A DNA stretch of 64,000 nt. Source: Shewanella phaeophyticola (GTDB taxonomy: Bacteria > Pseudomonadota > Gammaproteobacteria > Enterobacterales > Shewanellaceae). The notes beneath the pieces are model-generated. The model searched no databases. It saw only the letters and a program-made list of their open reading frames with translations, and had not been told where the DNA came from. The position numbers and the translations under genes are program-made. The stretch covers positions 3,224,001-3,288,000 of the forward strand of contig NZ_JAODOQ010000001.1 in the NCBI RefSeq assembly GCF_025398315.1, given 5' to 3'. Positions 38,917 to 48,420 of this stretch are shown one piece after another (the first letter of the stretch is position 1; every line of letters starts with the position of its first letter).

Positions 38917-39588
38917 ATGCGCTTATTGATTAGTATTGTGCTCTGTTTCGCTACATACATGTTTTGCCAAAGCAGTTTTGCAGCCAGCTTACAGTTACCT
39001 AACAATGCCAAAACGGTATTGGTAAATGGTGTTGCGACTGAGCAGCAACAAGTTGCCTTAGATATCAACACTCCACAGGGGTTACAACAAATCGCCTTTC
39101 GCTATCATGCCCGCTTTAGAGATCAAGGTAGTCAACATAGCTTTAGCTCAGACGTAATTATTTTGCGTTTTGCCGCGAGTGACCAAGATTATCAATTATC
39201 ACTACCCAGCATCCGCTCACAAAGCAATGCGACACAATTTAATCAACAGCCACAGATAACCTTAACTAATCAAGCAGGCCAAGCAATTGAGTTTACGCAA
39301 GATAAATTGATGAAATCAGGCCTTCAAATAGGCCGTGACTTTGAAACTGAAATAGCTAAGTATAATGCCTCTGGCGCCATCGCAGCCTGGAATGCAGCCT
39401 CTGTTGCACTCAAGCCGACAGCGACAACAAACACAAACGCATCAGCAATAGCAGAATCTACAGCACAAGAACTGCATAAAACAGATGCAGTAGTAGATCA
39501 ACAAGAAGTGAGTAATATGCTTGATTACTGGTACCAAAAAGCAAGCCCACAAACTCAAGCTGAGTTTAAGGCCAGAATAAATCAGTAA
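38917..39588 (+). CDS. DUF2057 family secreted protein
   Basis: A 223-residue protein with a signal peptide (MRLLISIVLCFATYMFCQSSFA, cleavage after about residue 22). The DUF2057 (YccT-like) pattern is NNAKTVLVNG near 28-38 and QQIAFRYHARFRDQGSQHSFSSDVIILRF around 56-85. Function is unknown; the family is periplasmic. It begins 21 bases after the pseudouridine synthase stop, so the two are probably co-transcribed. AGGAAATATTT before the ATG gives a ribosome binding site. Confidence 0.83.
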   Translation: MRLLISIVLCFATYMFCQSSFAASLQLPNNAKTVLVNGVATEQQQVALDINTPQGLQQIAFRYHARFRDQGSQHSFSSDVIILRFAASDQDYQLSLPSIRSQSNATQFNQQPQITLTNQAGQAIEFTQDKLMKSGLQIGRDFETEIAKYNASGAIAAWNAASVALKPTATTNTNASAIAESTAQELHKTDAVVDQQEVSNMLDYWYQKASPQTQAEFKARINQ

Positions 39589-39630
39589 TGCGCTTTTTAT
39601 TGAAGGTGTAAAGGGATATATCGTTTTTTA

Positions 39631-40104
39631 TTAGGCGCAAATATCGGCGAATGTCGCATTGAGTAGGCGTTGTAAATCATCGGGCTTAAGTGAAATATCT
39701 AAACCCCTTTTGCCGGCGCTGACGTACATGCTTTCAAACTGCTGCGCAGATGCATCGATGACGGTGGGCAAGCGTCTTTTTTGCCCTAATGGGCTTACGC
39801 CACCCAGCACATAACCACTTGAACGCTCAACCGCTATTGCCTCAGCCATATGGGCTTTTTTAGCCCCCGACGCTTTGGCCATTAACTTCATGCTCAACAT
39901 CGAAGACACTGGCACTACTGCCACCGCTAATTTTTGATTATCAAGGCTCACCACCAAGGTTTTAAAGACTTGCTCGGCTGGCAACGCTAATTTTTGTGCA
40001 GCCTCTAAGCCATAGGATTCATTACTGGCATCATGTTGATACTCGTGCACCTTAAAATCAATCTTGTGCTTTTTGGCTATATCAATGGCTGGGGTCATAA
40101 CCAC
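39631..40104 (-). CDS. ybaK: Cys-tRNA(Pro)/Cys-tRNA(Cys) deacylase YbaK
   Basis: A 157-residue single-domain protein of the YbaK/EbsC group: KVHEYQHDASNESYGLEAA, QVFKTLVVSLDNQKLAVAVVPV with the catalytic Lys in FKTL, and GYVLGGVSPLGQKRRLPTVID. It clears Cys mischarged on tRNA(Pro). The start is MTPAID (third codon) or the preceding Met; MVMTP is ambiguous. It ends facing DUF2057 and lies directly downstream of the TDT transporter gene with a four-base gap, suggesting one transcript. Confidence 0.9.
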   Translation of the reverse strand: MVMTPAIDIAKKHKIDFKVHEYQHDASNESYGLEAAQKLALPAEQVFKTLVVSLDNQKLAVAVVPVSSMLSMKLMAKASGAKKAHMAEAIAVERSSGYVLGGVSPLGQKRRLPTVIDASAQQFESMYVSAGKRGLDISLKPDDLQRLLNATFADICA

Positions 40105-40108
40105 TCAC

Positions 40109-41071
40109 TTATGCAGAAACTAGTTTTCTGGGCTGATAAAAATGTAAATAACGCACACAAACATAACTGACAACCCCAGTTGCAACAACTAATTCAAACT
40201 CAGCTAAACCTCGCACCTGGGCAATATATTCTGCGCCAACATCCATGCTTTGCATCCAAGCTGCCACTTTAAATAATGCCGTAGCCCCTATCACCATCGG
40301 GAAGGTAAATGCAGCATAACCAGGGCTAAACGGTAAACGCATCAGTTTAAAAAATGACAAATAAATAATACTGGTCATCAACACACCAATACCAAATAAC
40401 AAACCAATAATCACCGGCGACGGCTGCGAGCTAATGGTTAAATAGCCTGCTAACGATAAACTTGCTGGCGCGGCTAAAACGGCTAATGTCGGCTTAGCGG
40501 CATCGGGGATTTGCTCAGTAAAAATAAGTCGATAAATCATCATAGGTAACATCACTGCATAACTCAACATGCCAAAAATCAACGCGCTATCGGCTATCCA
40601 CAATAAATGCGCATTACCTGAAAAAGACACATCGGCAACCACAATACCAATCGGCGGAATAAACCAGCTCGGCACCATTTGAGGTAAGCTAAAGTGCTGG
40701 CTGCGATGATAAATAAACCCGACTAAAAAACTGATGTGCAGTATGACCGCAAAGCACCACAATAAATCACCGGCCATTGCCGAGGCATAACCCAGCGAAT
40801 TAGACACTACCATTAATGCCATGGCAAAAGTCGGCACCACACTGCCCACCACCGGATGGGCAACATCCTCGCGCAGTAGATCATGATGCAATACAAACTT
40901 ACTGGCTAAGATCAGCAATAACACACTGGCAATAGCAGCACTGATCCATTGGCCATAGTGCTGTAAATCAACAGCGTTCTCCCAGCTCCAACCTAAACTG
41001 GCAATACCTAACGCTAGCCCCGCCATAGGTGTAGGCACACCCACTATTTTTCGTTTTACTCTGTTTACCAT
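40109..41071 (-). CDS. TDT (TehA/SLAC1-type) membrane transporter
   Basis: A 320-residue protein with ten predicted membrane helices. Family features are VPTPMAGLALGIASLGW in helix 1 and WFIPPIGIVVADVSFSG, then SPGYAAFTFPMVIGATALFK near helix 8-9. The group includes TehA (linked with tellurite resistance) and anion channels related to plant SLAC1. The substrate is unknown. It diverges from a LysR gene, which may control it, and precedes ybaK. Confidence 0.82.
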   Translation of the reverse strand: MVNRVKRKIVGVPTPMAGLALGIASLGWSWENAVDLQHYGQWISAAIASVLLLILASKFVLHHDLLREDVAHPVVGSVVPTFAMALMVVSNSLGYASAMAGDLLWCFAVILHISFLVGFIYHRSQHFSLPQMVPSWFIPPIGIVVADVSFSGNAHLLWIADSALIFGMLSYAVMLPMMIYRLIFTEQIPDAAKPTLAVLAAPASLSLAGYLTISSQPSPVIIGLLFGIGVLMTSIIYLSFFKLMRLPFSPGYAAFTFPMVIGATALFKVAAWMQSMDVGAEYIAQVRGLAEFELVVATGVVSYVCVRYLHFYQPRKLVSA

Positions 41072-41208
41072 AACAACCTCAACGGCTACCAGTCCGCGAC
41101 ATACCGTTATATTACGCTTGCACTTTGTTTACATATATCCAATTATATAAAACATATGTTCAGTAAAACTAAACATTCAGCCCACTATTATTTACCCAAA
41201 CCAATATT

Positions 41209-42112
41209 ATGAATATCTCACTCAAACAACTTAACGTGTTTAGCAGCATTACACAGCACAACACTTTAACGGCCGCAGCCGAGGCTTTGTATTTATCTAA
41301 GGCGGCAGTGAGTATGGCGCTCGCTGAATTAGAAAAGCAGCTGGTGCCATCCGCTATTTGACCGGGTTAATAACCGCTTAATTCTCAACCAAGAAGGTCA
41401 CAAGCTATTACCACTTGCTGATGAGCTGCTTAGTAGAGCAAATAACATCAGCCAATTGTTTGATGCAGACCACGCTTTTTCAGGTCAGTTAAAAATAGGT
41501 GCCAGTGATAGCGTCGGTAATCATGTGGTTCCGGGGTTGCTAAACCAATTTAGGCAACAATCACAGCATTTTTCGCAAAGCGTGGTGATTTCTAACTCAC
41601 GATTAATTTGTCAAAAGCTGCTCGATTACGAGTTAGACATTGGCCTTATTGAAGGTAAAAGCCATCACCCAGAATTAGTTGCCCATCAGTTTAGTCACGA
41701 TCAAATGTGCATTATTGCTGCACCTCATATAGCTATAAGTCAGCAAACGCAATGTGTATTTAGCGATTTAGAACAATCACAATGGGTATTACGCGAGGCG
41801 GGCTCAGGCTCAAGGGAGTTTTTTTTACGCACTATTGCACCGCACATTGAGGCTTGGCATGAGGTGTTTGAGCTCAATACCACTGAAGCGCTCATCAACA
41901 GTGTCGCGGCAGGATTAGGTTTAGGCTGCTTATCGACCTTAGCCGCGCAGTACGCCATTAATGATGGCCGAGTCACTCAACTGCAATTACCTTACAATAA
42001 TAATACGCTCAATATGCAACGCCCCTTTTGGCTAGTAGTGCACAAAGACAAATACCACAGCCCGTTGTTAACAAGCTTTATTTCCTTTTGCCATCAATGG
42101 GGTAATACATAA
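41209..42112 (+). pseudogene. LysR-type regulator (one-base frameshift in the HTH linker)
   Basis: The first 46 codons from ATG 41209 give a LysR HTH (LKQLNVFSSITQHNTLTAAAEALYLSKAAVSMALAELEKQL), then the frame runs into a stop. Deleting the T at 41345 restores LGHPLFDRVNNRLILNQEGHKLLPL and continues to 42112, about 300 residues. The effector domain has KIGASDSVGNHVVPGLL, LDIGLIEG and TTEALINSVAAGLGLGCLS, resembling CysB/YwfM-like LysR proteins. It diverges from the TDT transporter gene, its likely target. Confidence 0.84.
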
Positions 42113-42447
42113 TGCGGTTGTTTGCAGGGTTCTCGCTCTATGATTTATGGCCAAAGTTGAATTTGCACATTTGAAAACTAAGACTAACTTGACCCACTAA
42201 AGCTTGTGATCCCACTATTGCTTGAGCTATGGCTATAACGGTGAATTGACAAAATAACCTTGGTATCCATTAACTTATTATCAATTGCTTCCAGCTAATT
42301 TGGCTAAATAGATTATACTTAATGTGATTGTAATTGTAGCCGGTAAGGAGACAGAGCATTGAAACAACTCAGTCGGTGTTGTCTTACAACTCGAGCACAG
42401 CAGAATTGTTGCCCAATGTTGCAACCAACCAAATGTAAGCCGTGTTC
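42113..42447. other. Intergenic region
   Basis: About 335 bases upstream of the SLC13 transporter gene. GTAAGGAGACAGAG at 42343-42356 looks like a ribosome binding site but no convincing frame follows it. No RNA gene or repeat seen. Confidence 0.35.
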
Positions 42448-44316
42448 ATGACAAACGACCAGCTAATGATTCTGCTGATTTTGTTCGCCACTGTAGGCCT
42501 GTTCCTATGGGGGCGTTGGCGCCATGACATGGTGGCGATCTGCTCTCTGGCTGCGTGTGTACTCACTGGGCTTGTGCCATCAAGTGATGCTTTTGTTGGT
42601 TTTAGTCACCCAGCCGTAGTCACTGTGGCTTGTGTTCTTGTGCTCAGTCGGGGGCTTCAAACCTCAGGGGCAGTTGACGCACTATCACGAGCCGTATTAC
42701 CTGCCCGCGCAGGCGTGCTGCTTAGCATGTCAACGCTTTGTGCACTTGGTGCGGTGCTTTCCGGTTTTATGAACAACGTTGGCGCAATGGCATTGCTGAT
42801 GCCTGTTGCAGTGCAACTCGCTGGTCGTCTAAATCTGACGCCAGGACAACTTTTAATGCCGCTGGCATTTAGCACGATTCTTGGCGGCATGACCACAATG
42901 ATAGGCACACCGCCTAACCTGATAGTCTCTAGTTTTCGCGATCAAACAGGCACAGGCAGCTTCGCCATGTTCGACTTTCTGCCGGTCGGGCTTGCCGTTG
43001 CAGCAGCCGGTGTCGGCTTTATCACTCTGATAGGCTGGCGACTGGTGCCAGCACGTAAGCAGTCTGGGGTAAAAGGATTTGAATCAGAGGCTTACATAAC
43101 CGAAGCCCGTGTACTCGAAAACAGCAACGTTGCAGGCATAAGCCTGCGCGATATTGATAAAATGATCGACGAAATAGATGCCCAGATCATCGGTATGGTT
43201 CACAATGATGTCCGTATGATGGCACCTAGTGCTTGGCGTAGAGTTCGTGCTGGCGACATTCTCGTTATCGAGGCTGAAGCCAAATCACTGGCAGTTACAC
43301 TCTCCACACTAGGCCTAGAGCTTGAGGAAGCTATCGAGCAAGAAAAGGCCGACCAGAACAAGGCTAATGACGCAGTAGAAAACCAAGAAAATGCGCCAAA
43401 TAATGACGTTGATGAACAGATCGACAAGAGTAAAGAACAAGATCAAACTAAAACCTCAGACCATAACGTACTGATGGAGCTTGCTGTGTTACCTGGGTCT
43501 CCTTTACTTGGACGTTCGGCCACCGATATTATGCTGCGCACGCGCTACGGCATGAACCTGTTAGCAGTATCACGCTATGGTAAGCCTTCATTGTCACGAT
43601 TACGTTCACGGCCTTTTCGTTCAGGCGACTTGCTATTAATGCAGGGTTCCCCTGAGGCAATAGCTGAATTTGCCAGTGATAACAACTGTGTCCCCCTAGC
43701 CAAACGGGAACTGCGCATACCAAGCAAACGTAAAGCTTGGGAAGCAGGGATCATCATGACTTTGGCAGTAGGTGCTGCAGCCTTTGGTTTACTTCCGGCA
43801 GCAATATCATTTGCTCTTGGCGTACTCGCCTCTATGGTATTGCGAACCGTACCACCACGCTCAGTTTACAATGCTATCGACTGGCCAGTGATTGTACTTC
43901 TCGGCGCGCTGATCCCCGTTGCTGGCGCAATGGAGTCCAGCGGTACAGCAGACCTAATGGCACGGTTTTTACTCAACAATATGGCACAAGGAAATGCTGT
44001 ACTTGGGTTAACGCTTATTCTGGTTGTCAGCATGTTCCTCTCCGACTTGATGAACAATACAGCAACCGCAGCCGTGATGTGTCCCATAGCTATTGCCACC
44101 GCAGCCGCGCTTGGGGCCAGCACCGACCCCTTCCTGATGGCTGTAGCAATCGGTGCCTCTTGTGCTTTTCTCACCCCCATAGGCCACCAAAACAACACCT
44201 TGATTTTGGGGCCTGGAGGCTTTGGTTTTGGTGATTACTGGAAGCTAGGCGTCCCGCTGGAGTTACTTGTGATCGCTATCAGCCTTCCCATGCTGCTTTG
44301 GGTTTGGCCACTGTAA
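42448..44316 (+). CDS. SLC13-family transporter with two TrkA-C domains
   Basis: About 622 residues. An N-terminal transport half of about five helices has GFSHPAVVTVACVLVLSRGL and NNVGAMALLMPVA (Na+/anion motif), and TTMIGTPPNLIVSSF. Two cytosolic TrkA-C/RCK-C domains follow (about 205-290 and 340-425), separated by a very acidic linker rich in Asp, Asn and Glu. The second transport half has SDLMNNTATAAVMCPIA and PIGHQNNTLILGPGG. Such transporters import sulfate, dicarboxylates or similar anions with Na+. Composition is slightly more GC-rich than its neighbours. Start MTNDQ is chosen over MFM two codons upstream. Confidence 0.87.
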   Translation: MTNDQLMILLILFATVGLFLWGRWRHDMVAICSLAACVLTGLVPSSDAFVGFSHPAVVTVACVLVLSRGLQTSGAVDALSRAVLPARAGVLLSMSTLCALGAVLSGFMNNVGAMALLMPVAVQLAGRLNLTPGQLLMPLAFSTILGGMTTMIGTPPNLIVSSFRDQTGTGSFAMFDFLPVGLAVAAAGVGFITLIGWRLVPARKQSGVKGFESEAYITEARVLENSNVAGISLRDIDKMIDEIDAQIIGMVHNDVRMMAPSAWRRVRAGDILVIEAEAKSLAVTLSTLGLELEEAIEQEKADQNKANDAVENQENAPNNDVDEQIDKSKEQDQTKTSDHNVLMELAVLPGSPLLGRSATDIMLRTRYGMNLLAVSRYGKPSLSRLRSRPFRSGDLLLMQGSPEAIAEFASDNNCVPLAKRELRIPSKRKAWEAGIIMTLAVGAAAFGLLPAAISFALGVLASMVLRTVPPRSVYNAIDWPVIVLLGALIPVAGAMESSGTADLMARFLLNNMAQGNAVLGLTLILVVSMFLSDLMNNTATAAVMCPIAIATAAALGASTDPFLMAVAIGASCAFLTPIGHQNNTLILGPGGFGFGDYWKLGVPLELLVIAISLPMLLWVWPL

Positions 44317-44370
44317 GTGTTAACACACCTAACTGTTTTGTGCACTCTAAATGTGATTCAAATATGGCCT

Positions 44371-44400
44371 GCGGCCACTCTCGTCGTGGCGCTTCGCCCA
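44371..44400 (-). repeat. Fragment of dispersed repeat (third copy)
   Basis: On the minus strand this reads GGGCGAAGCGCCACGACG followed by AGAGTGGCCGC. It matches the core of the repeat copies at 47022-47175 and 53858-53978. Confidence 0.6.
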
Positions 44401-44476
44401 CACCAGACTAACATCGCAAGGTCTCTCCCTGCACAGGCCAAAAATGTTGGTGATACTTAGACGTCAGTAATAGATC

Positions 44477-46141
44477 CTATGAATCGCGTAATTCTCGACG
44501 TAAGATCTTGCCAACATTTGATTTTGGCAATTCATCTCTAAATTCGATTATTCTTGGATTTTTATAACCAGTAAGATATTTTCTACAATGTTTTTTTATT
44601 TCATCAACGGTCACATTACCTTTACGTACAATAAATAATTTCACTTTCTCTCCCGTGGCATCATCAGGAATGCCAATCGCCGCAGCTTCGATGATGTGGG
44701 GGTGAAGTGTTGCAACGGCTTCAATTTCAGTTGGGAAAACATTAAATCCCGACACTAGAATCATATCTTTTTTACGGTCTTCAATATAAAAAATGCCATC
44801 GTCATCCATTCTTCCTATGTCGCCAGAGCTTAACCAACCTCCTGCATGCGTTACCGTATTGGTTTCGGCTTCTTGTTGCCAATAGCCTTTCATCACTTGA
44901 GGCACTCTAATTTGGATTTCACCTATTTGATTGGGATCTAAAGGTTCATTTTTATCATTAACAATACGGAGTTCAGTGCTGGGTAAAGGGACACCAATTG
45001 AAGAAATGAATGATTGTTGTTGATGAGTACCGGCAGCGACTACTGGAGAACATTCCGTTAAGCCATAACCTTCTATGACAGGCATTCCAGTGAGCTCTTG
45101 CCAACGATCAGCAATATGTTTCTGTGTGGGCATTCCACCTGCAATAGTAAAACGAGCGTGGCTAAAATCTAATGCTTGAAAACCAGCATGATTGTTTAAA
45201 CCATTAAAGAGTGTATTTAAACCAAAAACCATTGTGAATGGATATTTACTTAAATCGGCTACAAAACCATCTATATCTCTTGGGTTAGTAATGAGTAAAT
45301 TCGTTGCTCCGAGAAAAAGCATAAACATCATACTCACTGAGTTGGCAAAAATATGATAAAGCGGAAGTGGGGTTACAGCATATTCCTTATCATATAAAGT
45401 TCTTGGACCAAAATGAGCATGAACCTGCAGAACATTAGCAATAATATTATTATGAGTAAGCATTGCCCCTTTCGCGAGCCCCGTGGTTCCACCTGTATAT
45501 TGGAGATACGCTAAATCATCTGCTGTGATTTTGGGATCAATAAAGGGAAGTTTCTTGCCATCGGTTAACGCTCTACGCAATGAAATAGCATCTGGAATAT
45601 GATATTTAGGCACTATTTTTTTGACATGTTTAATAATAAAGTTAACTAATGTACGCTTATGAATAGCTAACTCATCACCTATTTTGGTTAGAATAACATG
45701 CTTAATGTGAGTCTCACCCAATATTTGCTGAAGGTTATTACCAAAATTTGTTACCGCAACAATAGCACTGACTCCTGAGTCTCGTAACTGATGTTTTAAC
45801 TCTCGAGGGGTATAAAGTGGATTAACATTGACAATAATGAGTCCTGCTTTTAATGCACCTAAAATAGTGATGGGATATTGCAATAAATTAGGCATCATCA
45901 AGGCGATTCGTTCGCCTTTTTTCATTTTTAGTTCAGATTGTAGATAAGCGGCAAAAGCGTTACTTTTACTTTCAAGATCTTGGTAGGACAAACTATGTCC
46001 CATATTAATATATGCAGCTTTTTTAGCATGCGCACTAAAAGACTCTTTAAACAACTCATTGATATTGTTATACATACTTGAATCTATTGTTGTGGGCACA
46101 TCTTCAGGGTATTGTGCTAACCACGGTTTATCATTTGTCAT
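44477..46141 (-). CDS. fadD: Long-chain fatty acid-CoA ligase (FadD type)
   Basis: About 554 residues of the AMP-forming enzyme superfamily. The ATP-binding loop is LQYTGGTTGLAKGAMLTH, then YHIFANSVS, the adenylate motif VIEGYGLTECSPVV, and the hinge SSGDIGRMDDDGIFYIEDRKKDMI. The C-terminal Lys region is PKSNVGKILRRELRD. It activates fatty acids to acyl-CoA. It is noticeably more AT-rich than the flanking SLC13 gene and lies next to a repeat fragment, so it may be an acquired paralog of the housekeeping FadD. MTNDKPW at 46139-46141 is preferred to the in-frame Met at 46156. Confidence 0.85.
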   Translation of the reverse strand: MTNDKPWLAQYPEDVPTTIDSSMYNNINELFKESFSAHAKKAAYINMGHSLSYQDLESKSNAFAAYLQSELKMKKGERIALMMPNLLQYPITILGALKAGLIIVNVNPLYTPRELKHQLRDSGVSAIVAVTNFGNNLQQILGETHIKHVILTKIGDELAIHKRTLVNFIIKHVKKIVPKYHIPDAISLRRALTDGKKLPFIDPKITADDLAYLQYTGGTTGLAKGAMLTHNNIIANVLQVHAHFGPRTLYDKEYAVTPLPLYHIFANSVSMMFMLFLGATNLLITNPRDIDGFVADLSKYPFTMVFGLNTLFNGLNNHAGFQALDFSHARFTIAGGMPTQKHIADRWQELTGMPVIEGYGLTECSPVVAAGTHQQQSFISSIGVPLPSTELRIVNDKNEPLDPNQIGEIQIRVPQVMKGYWQQEAETNTVTHAGGWLSSGDIGRMDDDGIFYIEDRKKDMILVSGFNVFPTEIEAVATLHPHIIEAAAIGIPDDATGEKVKLFIVRKGNVTVDEIKKHCRKYLTGYKNPRIIEFRDELPKSNVGKILRRELRDS

Positions 46142-46457
46142 TACAATCATCACCAATACTGTTATTTAAACATCACTATTGTAATTTAATTTACCTGATT
46201 AGTATAAAAATAATAGCTTTAATTCAATGAATTAACGACTGTACTAGAGGGTTATCCGTTGTTAATCTTTCAGAATGTGACTCGTCTCTGCTTTTATCAT
46301 TTTGCCACTTCACGCTTTCTTTCTTAACAATGAAAAAAACTAAAACCATGTAACTCATTATTTTAACATTCTAGGGTTAGGTGGTCATGTCCAACTTATC
46401 GTGGCTGGCTGTGTAATTTTTATGTTTCTTTTTACCTAGAAAGTAACTTTAAATAAA
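46142..46457. other. Intergenic region
   Basis: About 315 AT-rich bases between two minus-strand genes. They contain the promoter of the acyl-CoA ligase gene. I see no RNA gene, ORF or strong hairpin. Confidence 0.35.
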
Positions 46458-46844
46458 TTAGTGAAATAAGCCAAAATAATAAGCTGGTAAAGAGAGACCT
46501 AAAAATAAAATACCTAACCCCACTCCATTCCCTTTTGCTAGTCGAGCATTTTCTTCATCACCTTCTTGATATAAAACATCAGCATGATGGCCTACCGGTA
46601 TGATTTTAGAGTGAAATGATGTCTTAGATTTAACGCTATAAGTTGTACCATTAACTGTTAACTCGAAATGAGGACGATACATCTTTCTTTTAATATTATT
46701 ACTATCTTTGGAAATGTACTCTTCATAACCAAGTACTCTACCTTTAATTTTAAGAGCTTTGTTATTAAAACGTCGATAGTCGTAACATATGTATATCCCT
46801 ATCGCGCTGAAAACAATCCCTCCAAACAATGGAATAACATTCAT
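46458..46844 (-). CDS. DUF3592 domain membrane protein
   Basis: A 128-residue protein with one N-terminal membrane helix (about 4-20, VIPLFGGIVFSAIGIYI) and one C-terminal helix (about 106-125, GLGILFLGLSLPAYYFG). Between them is a beta-rich soluble domain of the DUF3592 type: IKGRVLGYEE, RPHFELTVNGTTYSVKSKTSF and PVGHHADVLYQEGDEENARL. Function unknown. AT-rich and at the border of the repeat patch. Confidence 0.78.
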   Translation of the reverse strand: MNVIPLFGGIVFSAIGIYICYDYRRFNNKALKIKGRVLGYEEYISKDSNNIKRKMYRPHFELTVNGTTYSVKSKTSFHSKIIPVGHHADVLYQEGDEENARLAKGNGVGLGILFLGLSLPAYYFGLFH

Positions 46845-47021
46845 TTTCCCTTCCTTGACATGATTAAAAAGTAAACCGATTCAGTAATAAAACCTAGCGA
46901 GCCTAGAATGACTCGTTTTAAAATTTATGTTAATTAATGAATAAACAATATCTGAGTTTATTTTTTGATTCAATTATTTAGTGGTGTTTAGATTATTATT
47001 TAAAGAAAAATTAGCCATATA

Positions 47022-47175
47022 TGGCCATATTGAAGCCAAATAAAACCTTACAGTCATATGCTTTGCAATAAGCGAAACGCCACAGCGTTAGTGGCCGCTG
47101 ACCATAAGTACAAAAGTACAAAAGTACAAGCAAACACCTGGATCCCGGCTTAAAAGCATTGCCGGGACGACGAGA
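47022..47175. repeat. Dispersed intergenic repeat, copy A
   Basis: Begins GCCATATTGAAGCCAAATAA, includes TACAGTCATATGCTTTGCAA and GCGAAACGCCAC..GTTAGTGGCCGC, then a short 9-base tandem (AGTACAAAA). It ends with the hairpin CCCGGCTTAAAAGCATTGCCGGG (arms CCCGGC/GCCGGG). The same series recurs at 53858-53978 in the same orientation. No ORF. Confidence 0.8.
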
Positions 47176-47196
47176 AAGTAGCTAACAAGCTTCTGT

Positions 47197-47267
47197 CGGA
47201 TAGGCGACACCTGTTACCAAGTGCCGCCCTCCTAAGAACCGTACGTGCAACTTTCACTGCATACTGA
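47197..47267 (-). mobile_element. Group II intron 3' remnant (domains V-VI)
   Basis: The minus strand reads GTATGCAGTGAAAGTTGCAC then GTACGGTTC, the conserved hairpin of group II domain V with its GUGAAAG loop. A GC-rich domain VI-like hairpin follows (GGCGGCACTTGGTAACAGG then TGTCGCC). The 5' arm of domain V, including the catalytic AGC triad, is missing. Repeat-array sequence replaces it directly at GTATGC. No reverse transcriptase gene is nearby, so the intron is dead. Confidence 0.75.
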
Positions 47268-47269
47268 AG

Positions 47270-47385
47270 AAAACGACGAAAACGCTGCCACCCATTTCTT
47301 GAACAAATAACATAACTCGTTTTCATGGAGTGAAGAAAACAATGCCACCCATTTTTTGAGCATGAAATTGGTTTCGTCCATGGCG
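47270..47385. repeat. Degenerate copies of the GCCACCCAT repeat
   Basis: Two diverged units containing GCCACCCATTTCTTGAACAA (then ATAACATAACTCGTTTTCAT) and GCCACCCATTTTTTGAGCAT, related to the tandem array at 48421-48605. They abut the truncated group II intron end. Confidence 0.7.
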
Positions 47386-47687
47386 CTATAGCCCAGATAA
47401 ATAATGACTTAGCTGTCTTGCCGATGCGTTCAATCTCTCATGATGTTAGATATTCACGTTCACGAACATCTTTATATTTGCGGGTATTGGTAACTTTCGA
47501 GTTTTCGGTGTTCGGGGTGGGTGTTCTGTAATCTTCTAAGTTGCTGATATTACTCATTCGGCTCTCCATAACTTTGGACATTTAGCCGAAGTTGGAAAGA
47601 TTTATACGATGATGAAGATTGCTAGTAATGCTGAAGTCGGTGCTAAGCTGTGATGATAGAGTTGTCACTCCATCATCACATGTAGAG
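47386..47687. other. Intergenic remainder of the accessory patch
   Basis: About 300 bases without a convincing gene between the degenerate repeats and the secreted-protein gene. Short frames only. No RNA gene recognised. Confidence 0.35.
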
Positions 47688-48274
47688 TTAGCCCAAAGAT
47701 TCGATAAACTTATGCAGCTTATTTTCATCCTTACCAGCTAGATAAATGGTAACAATAGTTATAATCACACCCAAATCATTCAACTCCTCTTTGTTTGTTT
47801 TGAGCCAATCGACTTCCCTTTCATCAGATCCAATTGATGCCTTAGCTAGGTATTGAAACAATTGCGCCAATATAAAATTTGCTACAAGCTCACTTTGCCC
47901 ACAAAAGACCACTCCAAAAATGTCAGGTGCATACAATGCCATATTTGAAACGAGTCCGCTTACATACTTGCTATTCAAATCATCAAGTACAAGGTCTTCA
48001 ACATTAAACTCAGAGTTAGTTCTTGATACCGACTTTTCAATTAAGCCAATCAACCTACCATCTAATTGATTCTGCAATTCAACAGCTTTCTCTTTGGGAA
48101 ACACCTTCCCACTCAAAAAAATTGGGTTACCTGCCATGTTAAACTGAATTTCTTGAGGTAGATTTCCAAGTACGCATGACTCTAGCATTCTATTATCGAT
48201 TTCTTGCTCTTGAGCCACTAAAAAGGGCTACACAAAACAAGAAAAGGCATTGTGATTTTGAATAAGCTTTTCAT
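47688..48274 (-). CDS. Secreted accessory protein of unknown function (frameshift in signal peptide)
   Basis: The longest unbroken frame starts at GTG 48218 and gives 176 residues. Upstream, ATG 48272-48274 begins MKSLFKITMPFLVLCSPF and then meets a stop. Restoring one T on the coding strand (A-run 48220-48224) joins it to LVAQEQEIDNRM, giving a convincing Sec signal peptide and about 195 residues. The mature protein is mixed alpha/beta with Cys in MLESCVLGN and FCGQSE. I recognise no family. It sits between two blocks of the GCCACCCAT repeat. The signal peptide argues it is a real gene and the indel a sequence error. Confidence 0.6.
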
Positions 48275-48420
48275 AATTATTACCTATTATTTCCAAGATG
48301 TTGAAAGGTTAGAACCCGAAACATCTTTTCCTGAAAAGTTTTTGTATGGCGGGAAATAACCTGCCCCACGACTAATTCCGTGTTTACGAGCCATTTTCGG
48401 GGTGCTGTATTGTAGCTTCC

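Noticed and set aside
43737..44234. A 165-codon plus-strand frame within the SLC13 gene.
   Set aside because: It overlaps transporter coding sequence with conserved motifs and has Arg/Ser-rich, unnatural composition.
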